64,000 bases of DNA, taken from the NCBI GenBank assembly GCA_963750735.1, contig CAVVRY010000003.1, forward strand, positions 186,001 through 250,000. The letters are read 5' to 3'. Below, one piece after another: positions 8,142 through 16,095 of the stretch (within the stretch, counting starts at the first letter, position 1; each line of letters starts with the position of its first letter). Under the pieces are notes generated by a model. The model was not told the origin of the DNA. It searched no databases and worked only from the letters and a program-made list of their open reading frames with translations. A program made the translations under genes and the position numbers. The stretch is from JANTGF01 sp963750735. Lineage in GTDB: Bacteria > Bacteroidota > Bacteroidia > Bacteroidales > VadinHA17.

Positions 8142-9058
8142 TTGATTCTTCTATTATTATAATTATGTGATCGATCGTGCTCGGCAATTTTCATTTTTAC
8201 CATAGCTTCAGCCTCATCATACATTTCTCTGATGAAGTCATCATGGAAGTTAAAAATCCTTTCTTCAAAGCTTAGAGTTTCAAGGCGGTCAAATAACATG
8301 GTTCGGGCTTTTTCAATATCCTTTCCATAAATGTGAAATGAATCAGCATGCCAGTTTAACCTTCCCAATTTCACAACTTTTCCATTTCTTTTCGCTATTT
8401 CATTTGCAATTACTTCTCGGTTAAACTGAATAAAACCAAACATGTTCATGAAGTTGGCTCCCCATGCATCATTGCTTCTGAATCTAATATTCGAATTAAG
8501 CCATTGAACACCTTTCTCATCCTCAAGAATTCGGTACCATAGGGACTGCAGGCAGGGAGGGTCATATACCTCCAAATCTATATTGGGCATCCATGTAATC
8601 ATCTGAGCCTGCCGTGTAAATGGCTGCTTAACAAGCTTTTGTATTACACCTTCAATCTGATCAACACTAAATCCTACATCAAAACTATCAACTTTCTTTT
8701 CTGTGTCTTTCCATTCTTTCCATGACCCATAATTTACCAATCTACCATGATATGTATACTCCCAACGCGTATCATCCAGATCATTCATATTTTTTACCCA
8801 GTGATCCTTAAATCCCTTTAATTCCATAACATATTCCTTGAGATCCTCAATGCCTCCCGGGAAGGCCTTATGTATCATCGGATCGCTCTCAGGTTCCAGG
8901 ATAGTAATGTTCATAGTACAGTCCAGGCTCAATGGATCTCCTGGTTTGTCATATTGGGTTTTGAAGCCCACACCTCCATTATGTAACTTTATTAAAGCTA
9001 CCTCATATGCCTTTGCCAGAGATTTTTCTGAAACGGTAATTACTGGTATATTCCTCAT
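8105..9058 (-). CDS. Thymidylate-synthase-family protein
   Basis: Protein of 317 aa with the thymidylate synthase fold signature. Cys169 lies in YDPPCLQSLWY, matching the nucleophile of PPCH in ThyA but followed by Leu rather than His. The phosphate-binding RSND at 194-197 and HADSFHIY (His242, Tyr244) match the dUMP-contacting segments. The sequence is divergent from E. coli ThyA and looks more like archaeal or otherwise divergent ThyA-type proteins. It could make dTMP or methylate or hydroxymethylate another pyrimidine. The last 13 residues (about KGQKTRFMFLCF) are encoded by an inverted repeat, so the native C-terminus may be shorter. It is divergent from the KASIII-SDR genes and convergent with the lyase. 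Confidence 0.75.
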   Translation of the reverse strand: MRNIPVITVSEKSLAKAYEVALIKLHNGGVGFKTQYDKPGDPLSLDCTMNITILEPESDPMIHKAFPGGIEDLKEYVMELKGFKDHWVKNMNDLDDTRWEYTYHGRLVNYGSWKEWKDTEKKVDSFDVGFSVDQIEGVIQKLVKQPFTRQAQMITWMPNIDLEVYDPPCLQSLWYRILEDEKGVQWLNSNIRFRSNDAWGANFMNMFGFIQFNREVIANEIAKRNGKVVKLGRLNWHADSFHIYGKDIEKARTMLFDRLETLSFEERIFNFHDDFIREMYDEAEAMVKMKIAEHDRSHNYNNRRIKGQKTRFMFLCF

Positions 9059-9215
9059 GTTAATTAAATTAAAATGTGATAATTATTTAAAATTAATTTA
9101 TTCTGAATAATAATTTTGATGTTTCTTAAGTATTCTTTTAAAAAATCATCCCTAAAAGGATCTGGTCCTGCAAGTTTCTCAGCTCCACTATTACAAGAAT
9201 TAATCTAATTTAAAA

Positions 9216-9223
9216 TACATTTG
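9216..9223 (+). promoter_or_regulatory. Candidate -7 promoter element for the KASIII-SDR genes
   Basis: TACATTTG matches the Bacteroidota -7 consensus TAnnTTTG and sits about 64 bp before the first KASIII-SDR start in a 228-bp divergent intergenic region. I see no clear -33 TTG, so support is modest. Confidence 0.4.
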
Positions 9224-9286
9224 TTCCAAAATATTTAAAAAATTGAGATTAGAATAGTTAAAATTGCAAAGTGAAAATATAGATAT

Positions 9287-11155
9287 ATGTATCAGAACTT
9301 TATTTTTTCAGGAATAGGACATGCCTATGGGGATCATGCTATCACTAACGAGATACTTGAAAAAGCAATTCGGGATGGCAGATTAGAAGGCTTTGACGAA
9401 GAAAGAATTGCAGAAAATGAGGATTATCAGAAATTTCTAAAAAAGCATCCCGAAACCTCGCCATTCAGTTATTTTGCCGGAGAGGCTATGGGCTTTGGTA
9501 TAAGAAATCATGTTGCTCCATTTCCCTCTACAAGGAAGAAAATCCTGAATTCGAAAAATGCAATAGATATGGCTGTTTCGGCTATAGATATGGCCTTGAA
9601 AGATGCTGATATTCATCCTGATAACATTGATGTTTGGTTTATCAGTTCAGGTACTCCTCCTTTACAGGCTCCTGGAATTTCATCCATTATAAAGGGTTAT
9701 TTTGCAAACTGGGAAAACCAGTCTTTGACTTCCACAATAACATCAGCCTGTGTTGGATTCAATATCAATCTCCAGCGTGCAATGGAGTATATAAAATGCA
9801 ACCCGGGAACTAAGAATGTTGTCATTGCCCATACTGATATACTCTCCAGTCTTCTTACCGAAACCACCAGCTTCGTTCCGTATACCACTTTTGGCGACGG
9901 GGCAGCTGCAGTTGTTTTAAGCCTGGTAGAGGGTAGTGAAAAAGAAGGAATAATATCTATTGTAAACAATGAAGATCTTCGTATGCTTGGAAACCTGGGA
10001 GCAAACAAGGATGGTAATCTGTATATGAATCCAGGAAATGTAAAGAATACAGCCATCTTTGATATTAACAGGTCCTCTCAGCAGGTCTTGGATCAATCTG
10101 GTTGGTCAGTTGAGGACATTGATCTGTTTATTCCTCATCAAACTGGAAATGCTATAGTATATGGAGCCGCAAAAGCATTGAATATCCCTTCAGAAAAAAT
10201 ATTCCTTGATGTTCAGTTGCAGAAAGGTAATATTTCCGGGGCCTCTATTCCTGCATCTCTATCAGAAATAAAACTTTCAGCAGGTTTAAATCCTGGAATG
10301 AAAATTCATACTGCTACCGCAGGTCTGGGTGGTGAGTTTGGTGCATTCACCTATATAGTTCCGAAAAACTCTAAAACCAAAACACCAAGAATCAATCCAT
10401 TTAGGGGAGATTTGGTTTTTGTTACAGGAACTACAGGTGGGCTTGGTTTTGAAGTGGCAAAAAATCTTGCTGAAAAGGGTGCACAGCTAATTCTTCAATA
10501 TAATTCCAATGAGGAAAAAGCAAAAAAACTTGAGGAAGAATTAGATAAATTGAATGCAAACTATGAGCTGATTAAATCTGATTTCTCAATCCCAACAGAT
10601 GTAGAAAAGCTAATAAAGCATATTCAGAAGAAATATGATCATATTGATTATATGGTGCATACGGCTGCAATATCCGGTAGCCTTAACAGGGCAAGTGAGG
10701 TACCTGATGCCGAAGTTAAAAAGGTTGCTCAGGTGAATCAGCTTGCACCGGTAAGGATTACAAAAGGCCTGGCCAATATGGTGAAAAAGGCCATTTTATA
10801 TGTTGGATCTGTTGCTGAAGATGCCCAATTTTCTGGTTCATCTTCATATGTATCCTCAAAACTAGGTTTACATGGCTTTGCGGCAAGTTTTTCCGGGGAG
10901 GCATATAGCCAGGGTATTAGAAGCATTTATTATATGATTGGTGTAATGGATGGTGGGATGGCTGGTTTGCTAACAAAAGAGCAAATTCGGAAAGTGATGG
11001 CAGCTATAGGGCAAAAGAACCTGGACTCTCCATCTGAAACAGCTGAAAAAGTAGTAAATTCACTTATCCGTCCGAAAATTATTGACACCTATGATACTGC
11101 TGAGGGAGTTCTGCTTGTGAGACGGGACGGGTATAAATGGAAGAAGGAGAAGTAA
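9287..11155 (+). CDS. Fused KASIII-type ketosynthase and SDR ketoreductase, copy 1
   Basis: A 622-aa two-domain protein. Residues about 1-370 are a thiolase-fold ketosynthase of the FabH/KASIII group, with the Cys155-His284-Asn315 triad (TSACVGF, IPHQTGNA, QKGNISG) at the spacing seen in FabH. Residues about 376-620 are a classical short-chain dehydrogenase, with nucleotide loop TGTTGGLG and catalytic Ser508, Tyr521 and Lys525 (GSVAED..., YVSSK). The predicted work is decarboxylative Claisen condensation of an acyl-CoA or acyl-ACP with a malonyl unit, followed by NAD(P)H reduction of the beta-keto product in the same chain. I see no ACP or acyltransferase domain. A paralogue of the same layout follows 138 bp downstream. 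FabH and FabG are normally separate; I know of no characterised enzyme with this fusion. Substrate and product unknown. Confidence 0.85.
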   Translation: MYQNFIFSGIGHAYGDHAITNEILEKAIRDGRLEGFDEERIAENEDYQKFLKKHPETSPFSYFAGEAMGFGIRNHVAPFPSTRKKILNSKNAIDMAVSAIDMALKDADIHPDNIDVWFISSGTPPLQAPGISSIIKGYFANWENQSLTSTITSACVGFNINLQRAMEYIKCNPGTKNVVIAHTDILSSLLTETTSFVPYTTFGDGAAAVVLSLVEGSEKEGIISIVNNEDLRMLGNLGANKDGNLYMNPGNVKNTAIFDINRSSQQVLDQSGWSVEDIDLFIPHQTGNAIVYGAAKALNIPSEKIFLDVQLQKGNISGASIPASLSEIKLSAGLNPGMKIHTATAGLGGEFGAFTYIVPKNSKTKTPRINPFRGDLVFVTGTTGGLGFEVAKNLAEKGAQLILQYNSNEEKAKKLEEELDKLNANYELIKSDFSIPTDVEKLIKHIQKKYDHIDYMVHTAAISGSLNRASEVPDAEVKKVAQVNQLAPVRITKGLANMVKKAILYVGSVAEDAQFSGSSSYVSSKLGLHGFAASFSGEAYSQGIRSIYYMIGVMDGGMAGLLTKEQIRKVMAAIGQKNLDSPSETAEKVVNSLIRPKIIDTYDTAEGVLLVRRDGYKWKKEK

Positions 11156-11167
11156 GCAAAATTAAAA

Positions 11168-11235
11168 GTGCCTAAAATGTCTAGAATGAACTTACCAATT
11201 TTGAATTTTACAATTTTAAATTTTAGGCATTTTTT
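11168..11235 (+). terminator. Long-loop hairpin with T-run between the two KASIII-SDR genes
   Basis: TGCCTAAAAT near 11169-11178 is fully complementary to ATTTTAGGCA ending near 11230 and is followed by a run of seven T. The loop of over 40 bases is itself A/T-rich. It could end or attenuate transcription between the tandem paralogues. Confidence 0.45.
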
Positions 11236-11293
11236 TATATGAATGTCGAGAATGAACTATAGTGCCTAAATAGATCTAAAATCAAATATAGAT

Positions 11294-13165
11294 ATGACTG
11301 ATAACTATATTTTTAGCGGGACGGGTCACGCTGTGGGGAAATACACAGTTGACAACAAGGATATAGAATATGCTCTTGAAAAAGGATATTTAAGAGGATT
11401 TAATGCCGAAAGGGTCAGAAAAGGGAAAAATTATCAGGAATTCATTAAGAATAATCCCGGAGTTACTCCTTTTGAATATTTTGCCGGACACAAAATGGGG
11501 TTTTATACCCGTAGCCATGTTACTCCTTTTCCACCCAACAAAAATCAAATATCGACCCAGAGTGCTCTCGATCTGGGGGTTGCTGCTATTGAAAAAGCTT
11601 TATTTGATGCCGATGTGCATCCCAATGAAATAGGAGCCTGGATTGTAAGTACTGTTTCCCCGCATGAACAGGCACCAGGTATTGCAGCCACCATAAAGGC
11701 CTTCTTTACTGAATTCACCAACTATTCGCCAACTTATACCCTGGCTTCAGGCTGCACTGGTTTTGCCGTTAATCTTCAGCGAGGAGTTGAATTTCTGGCT
11801 TGCAATCCCGAAGTAAATCATATTGTGGTAGCTCATACTGAAACTATGTCCAGTTTTCTTACAAAACTAACCGATTTTGTACCTTTTGTGACTTTTGGAG
11901 ATGCTGCTACAGCAGTGATTTTATCAAGAAAAAAAGCCAAGACAAAAGAAGGAGTTATATCTGTTGTAAACTATCAGGATCTTAAAATGGTAGATTATGT
12001 GGGCGTGGATGCAGACTGGAACCTGTATATGAATAGCGGGGTGGTAAGAGAACGTGCCACAATAGACATTATTAAAGCATCGAAAGATGCTTTGGAGAAA
12101 TCAGAATGGGAAGTTGATGATGTCGATATTTTAGTTCCACATCAAACTGGTGATGCCATATTGCTAAATGCATGCGATGCACTCGGATTTCCGCATAAGA
12201 AGCTTTATCGTGAAGTCCAGAAAAAACATGGAAATGTATCGGGATTAGGAATTCCGTTGGGATTCTCACTTCTCAAAGAATCAGGTGAATTAAAGCAAGG
12301 TATGAAAATCTTAAGCCCGGCCGCAGGTGTTGGTGGGGAGTATGGGGCTTTCACCTATATCGTTCCGAAGCAAAATGAAAATGAAAATAATTTTGCAGTA
12401 GTAATGCTTACCCGATTAAAGGGTAAAACTGCTCTTATCACAGGGGCTACAGGCGCACTTGGTAGTGAAGTGGCTAAAGCTCTTGCAGACCGTGGATGTG
12501 AATTGATTTTACAATATAATTCCAATGAGTCTAAAATTCAGGAATTGGAGCTAGACCTGAAGTCAAGGAATGTGGTTTATACCTTATTTAAAGCTGATCT
12601 AAGTGATTCAAATCAGGTATTAGAGTTTATTTCCTCGGTTAAGAATAAGTTTAAAAAAATAGATTACCTGGTCCATACAGCAGCTGTAACCGGAAGTCTA
12701 AGTCGAGCGTCCGAAGTAAGTCACGAAGAATTATCTGAAGTTTTGCAGATAAATCAATTTTCTCCTATTGTTATCACCAAAGAGTTTAAGGAAATTATTG
12801 CTGACCAGGGAACTATACTGTATGCAGGGTCAGTGGCTGAAATTGCTCAATTCAATGGATCCTCAGCATATGTTGCTTCAAAAAAGGGATTGCATGGTTT
12901 TGCAGCCAGTTTTGCCGGTGAGGCGAGAAGTGCAGGAATACGAAGTATTTATTACATGATAGGATTGTTCAATGGAGGGATGACCAACAAGCTCGATGTA
13001 AAACAAATTGATGCTGTTATGAGCGCTATTAACCAGGAAAAAATTGAGAATGCTCCCGAGGTGGCAGAAAGGGTTGTTCGTTCATTATACATCCCAAAGG
13101 TTAAAAACACCTCGGATAGTGAGGAAGGGCTGCTTGTTGTAAGAAAAGATGGTTTTTTCCTTTAG
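11294..13165 (+). CDS. Fused KASIII-type ketosynthase and SDR ketoreductase, copy 2
   Basis: A 623-aa paralogue of the upstream protein, collinear over its whole length. The ketosynthase triad is Cys154 (ASGCTGF), His283 (VPHQTGDA) and Asn314 (KHGNVSG). The SDR half has TGATGALG and Tyr526/Lys530 (YVASK), with the catalytic Ser 13 residues before Tyr. All catalytic residues of both halves are kept, so both copies should be active. The two differ widely, notably in the N-terminal 100 residues and around the acyl pocket, which suggests different substrates or chain lengths rather than a recent duplicate. The start ATG follows an A/T-rich leader similar to that of copy 1 (aaatatagatatg). It converges on the FabK-like/acyltransferase/crotonase operon. 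Confidence 0.85.
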   Translation: MTDNYIFSGTGHAVGKYTVDNKDIEYALEKGYLRGFNAERVRKGKNYQEFIKNNPGVTPFEYFAGHKMGFYTRSHVTPFPPNKNQISTQSALDLGVAAIEKALFDADVHPNEIGAWIVSTVSPHEQAPGIAATIKAFFTEFTNYSPTYTLASGCTGFAVNLQRGVEFLACNPEVNHIVVAHTETMSSFLTKLTDFVPFVTFGDAATAVILSRKKAKTKEGVISVVNYQDLKMVDYVGVDADWNLYMNSGVVRERATIDIIKASKDALEKSEWEVDDVDILVPHQTGDAILLNACDALGFPHKKLYREVQKKHGNVSGLGIPLGFSLLKESGELKQGMKILSPAAGVGGEYGAFTYIVPKQNENENNFAVVMLTRLKGKTALITGATGALGSEVAKALADRGCELILQYNSNESKIQELELDLKSRNVVYTLFKADLSDSNQVLEFISSVKNKFKKIDYLVHTAAVTGSLSRASEVSHEELSEVLQINQFSPIVITKEFKEIIADQGTILYAGSVAEIAQFNGSSAYVASKKGLHGFAASFAGEARSAGIRSIYYMIGLFNGGMTNKLDVKQIDAVMSAINQEKIENAPEVAERVVRSLYIPKVKNTSDSEEGLLVVRKDGFFL

Positions 13166-13206
13166 TCATTACTCCCCGATATTATAACAATTCAAAGTTT
13201 GCTAAA

Positions 13207-14208
13207 TTATGAATTCTCTATCTTAACTTTTTCCAGATGGAATTCTTTCTTTAAGGCTTTTATAATTTTAGCCACGGGTTTAATTTCGTATATGAATTCA
13301 ACAGATTTCCCGGCTACCCATAAATTATTATAATTTCCTGGCTCAATGGATTTTTGCAGCATCTTAATTCCCTCCTCCATTAATTTCATTTTATTCTTTG
13401 GCAAAGAAGCATTTTCATCCATCTTCTGTCGTTTCTTATCCTCTTTTTTAAGCTTCTTATAATAGGGAGTATTGATAATTGAAACAGGAGCTCCTGAAAG
13501 ACGGGACGTCATAACAATGTCTTTCATTCGCGAATTAACAATAGCATCTTTGTATTCCTGACTTACTTCAGATTCTTTACTTGCAATGAATAAGGTTCCA
13601 ATGGAAACGCCCAGGGCTCCCAATGAAAGCATGGATGCAATTCCCCTACCGTTAGCAATTCCTCCGGCAGCAATTACCGGTGTTCCGGGAAACTTTTTTA
13701 CCAAGGAAGGCACAAAATCTTTGTTTGCTAATGTTCCTGAATGCCCCCCGGCACTTTCACAAACAGCAATGAATCCGTCTATACCCATTTCATGCACTTT
13801 TTCAGCATGTTTGAGGTTGGTTACATCACTAAAAACTATGGCTCCATATGATTTTGCTTTATCCACAACCTCCTTCGGATTACCCAATGAGGTTATGTAG
13901 AATGGTACTTTTTTACTCACACAAATATCGAGATGTTCCTGCAGCTGGTGGTTAGATTTCTGAACTATTAAATTGATCCCATAAGTTCCCTTATTTTCAT
14001 TACTAGTATAGAAATTATTGAGTAGATCAATGGCATTTCCTAGTTCCCCAGGTGTCCTGTAATTCAAACTGGGTATAACACCTGCTATCCCATTCTTCAT
14101 AGCTTCAATTACCATATTAACATTCGATACCAGGAACATGGGGGCCATAATTACCGGAAATTCAATTTTCAGCATTTTATCCAATAACTTAGAGTTGCTC
14201 ATTTTCAT
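13207..14208 (-). CDS. FMN-dependent nitronate monooxygenase / FabK-like enoyl reductase family protein
   Basis: TIM-barrel flavoprotein of 333 aa. It has the family N-terminus EFPVIMAPM, the phosphate-binding AGGIANGRG at 181-189 and the catalytic-region motif ESAGGHSG with His156. These are shared by nitronate monooxygenases (2-nitropropane dioxygenase family) and by FabK enoyl-ACP reductases; sequence alone does not separate them. A Lys-rich insert (about 245-275) is unusual. Its ATG overlaps the acyltransferase stop by about 20 bp, so it is the third gene of the crotonase-acyltransferase operon. That context, facing ketosynthase-ketoreductases, makes an enoyl-thioester reductase role attractive but unproven. 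Confidence 0.75.
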   Translation of the reverse strand: MKMSNSKLLDKMLKIEFPVIMAPMFLVSNVNMVIEAMKNGIAGVIPSLNYRTPGELGNAIDLLNNFYTSNENKGTYGINLIVQKSNHQLQEHLDICVSKKVPFYITSLGNPKEVVDKAKSYGAIVFSDVTNLKHAEKVHEMGIDGFIAVCESAGGHSGTLANKDFVPSLVKKFPGTPVIAAGGIANGRGIASMLSLGALGVSIGTLFIASKESEVSQEYKDAIVNSRMKDIVMTSRLSGAPVSIINTPYYKKLKKEDKKRQKMDENASLPKNKMKLMEEGIKMLQKSIEPGNYNNLWVAGKSVEFIYEIKPVAKIIKALKKEFHLEKVKIENS

Positions 14209-15076
14209 TGGGTATTTTATGTTTCCATCTCTTGTGTGACCAAAGCCAGTTTTCCGGCTTATTCAATATTATCTTCTCAAGAGTATTCATATACAATTTG
14301 GTAACCGTTCCTGGTTTAGTTTCACCTGGATTTTCAAGAAATTCCTTTATTTCAAGTGTATAATATCCCCTTTTAACGCGCTGGACATCAAAATATACAA
14401 TGGGAGTGTTATATTTCTGCGAATAATGTTCCGGGCCATACATGCAGGCTGTTTCTCTGTTGAGAAATTTAACCCAAATTGATTTTTTTAAAGTCGGTGG
14501 GCTCTGATCAGCTGCCATAATAATTAAAGAAGGTGTCTCCACTCCTTCTTCAAATGAATTTCTTGTTTCAAAAACCGGGACCAGATACATACCTCCTTTC
14601 CTTCGTTTCTCAGTAAGATATTTATCAATAATAGGATTGGTAAGTGGCTGGTAAAGAGCTATTACCTTGTGGCTAAATACCCTTGCCGCAGTTTCAATGC
14701 CCCACTCCCAATTTCCATAATGACCAGCAAGGGCAATTACAGTTTTTCCCTGGTTGAGATATTTTTGAGCTACTTCATGACCCGTAATCTTGTATCTCTT
14801 TTCAAAGCTTTTTTCACTCATTGAAAAACCCTTTACACTCTCAACGAAAATCTCACTTAAGTGTTTATAAAATCGCTTGGATATCTGGTTAATTTCCGTT
14901 TCATCCTTTTCAGGAAAGGAACCACTTAAATTGTTATAAACCACTTTCCTCCTATACTTTATTATGTAAAACATCAGGATGTAAAGTAGCTTTGAAAAAG
15001 CATATAGCAGGAAAAAAGGAATAACCTTAAGTATGACAAGGAATATTCTGAATATGAGATAGGATAATCTGTTCAT
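14189..15076 (-). CDS. LpxL/HtrB-family lysophospholipid or lipid A acyltransferase
   Basis: Membrane-associated acyltransferase of about 295 aa. I chose ATG at 15076 (MNRLSYLIFR) because a longer frame to 15169 would run back into the crotonase gene, while this start leaves a 16-bp gap. One hydrophobic segment spans residues 6-40. The catalytic HX4E motif is His119...Glu124 in AGHYGNWEWG, as in LpxL/LpxM. Family members transfer acyl chains from ACP to lipid A precursors or similar lipids at the inner membrane. Placed between a crotonase and a FabK-like gene, it could deliver the product of the neighbouring elongation enzymes to a lipid. An ordinary lipid A late acyltransferase is the alternative. 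Confidence 0.82.
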   Translation of the reverse strand: MNRLSYLIFRIFLVILKVIPFFLLYAFSKLLYILMFYIIKYRRKVVYNNLSGSFPEKDETEINQISKRFYKHLSEIFVESVKGFSMSEKSFEKRYKITGHEVAQKYLNQGKTVIALAGHYGNWEWGIETAARVFSHKVIALYQPLTNPIIDKYLTEKRRKGGMYLVPVFETRNSFEEGVETPSLIIMAADQSPPTLKKSIWVKFLNRETACMYGPEHYSQKYNTPIVYFDVQRVKRGYYTLEIKEFLENPGETKPGTVTKLYMNTLEKIILNKPENWLWSHKRWKHKIPNENEQL

Positions 15077-15092
15077 TAAATTAAAATTCCAT

Positions 15093-15860
15093 TTAAAATT
15101 TTGGGGCCCGCTTTTCCTTAAAGGCTGCAACTCCTTCTTTAAAATCCTTCTCACCAAAACACTTTTCAAACTCCTTCATCTCAACTTCCAGACCATCATG
15201 GCTATAATAATAAGCATTGATGCTTTTTATGATTGCCCGAATTGAAATTCCGGAGCTGGCAGTAACTCTTGTTAAAAGATCAATACTGGTCGACATAAGT
15301 TCATCAGGATCAACTACTATATTAACCAGCCCTAATCTTTCTGCCTCAACTGCATCAATAGGCTCTCCGGTCAAAGCCAATTCATAGGTTTTTCCTTTCC
15401 CGATAAATTGGACCATTCTTTGAATGCCTCCCATTCCGGTTACTATGCCTAATTTGGCTTCTGGCAGGGCAAACCTGGCATTGCTTGAGGCAATGCGTAA
15501 ATGACATACCATAGCCAGCTCACACCCTCCTCCATATGCAAGACCATTTATTGCAGCAACAATGGGTTTAGGATAAGATTCAATATACCTCATTAGTTCA
15601 TTCGCCTTGGTTGTTAGTTCTCTTGCCAGCTTAGGATTCAATCCGGCAATCTCCTCGATATCTCCTCCTGAAACAAAAGCTTTTTCTCCCGCACCCGTAA
15701 TTATTACTCCATTAATGCTTCCATTCTTTTCAAGTTCCATGAGGATACCATATAATTCAAGCAATGAGGCTGAATTTAAAGCATTCAAACACTCAGGGCG
15801 ATTTATCCTGAGAATCAAAAGGTTTTGAATGGTTTCCGTTTCCCAATATTTAAAATTCAT
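15093..15860 (-). CDS. Enoyl-CoA hydratase (crotonase family)
   Basis: Crotonase-fold protein of 255 aa. Both catalytic glutamates of true hydratases are present: Glu114 in GGGCELAM and Glu134 in LPEAKLG, with the oxyanion segment AFVSGGDIEEI at 61-71. It should interconvert enoyl-CoA and 3-hydroxyacyl-CoA. It differs from the LiuC paralogue, which lacks the first Glu. First gene of a three-gene minus-strand operon; the acyltransferase begins 16 bp later. Beside the two ketosynthase-ketoreductase fusions it could supply the dehydration step of an elongation cycle, or serve beta-oxidation. Confidence 0.9.
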   Translation of the reverse strand: MNFKYWETETIQNLLILRINRPECLNALNSASLLELYGILMELEKNGSINGVIITGAGEKAFVSGGDIEEIAGLNPKLARELTTKANELMRYIESYPKPIVAAINGLAYGGGCELAMVCHLRIASSNARFALPEAKLGIVTGMGGIQRMVQFIGKGKTYELALTGEPIDAVEAERLGLVNIVVDPDELMSTSIDLLTRVTASSGISIRAIIKSINAYYYSHDGLEVEMKEFEKCFGEKDFKEGVAAFKEKRAPKF

Positions 15861-16068
15861 TTTGCGCTGATTTGTAAAGTACTGCCTTCAGTTAGAAGGA
15901 AACTCAATATTATTCGGTTCAAATATATCAATAATTAGTAGAGTCTAAATATTTTAACAATTTAAAGTATAGGCTGAATTTTAATATGTGTATTCAATTA
16001 AATTTATAGTTTATTAACCTGATAAAGAAGACTCAAAGCTTTTATAGGACTATTTAATCTGCTTTTTG

Positions 16069-16076
16069 TACATTTG
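16069..16076 (+). promoter_or_regulatory. Candidate -7 element for the TonB-dependent receptor
   Basis: TACATTTG fits TAnnTTTG, 20 bp before the receptor ATG. No convincing -33 element is seen. Confidence 0.4.
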
Positions 16077-16095
16077 ATACATATGAACTGAATCA

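Noticed and set aside
9287..13165. OleA/OleD-type olefin synthesis genes
   Set aside because: OleD is an extended SDR and OleBC-type partners are absent; the SDR halves here are classical FabG-like.
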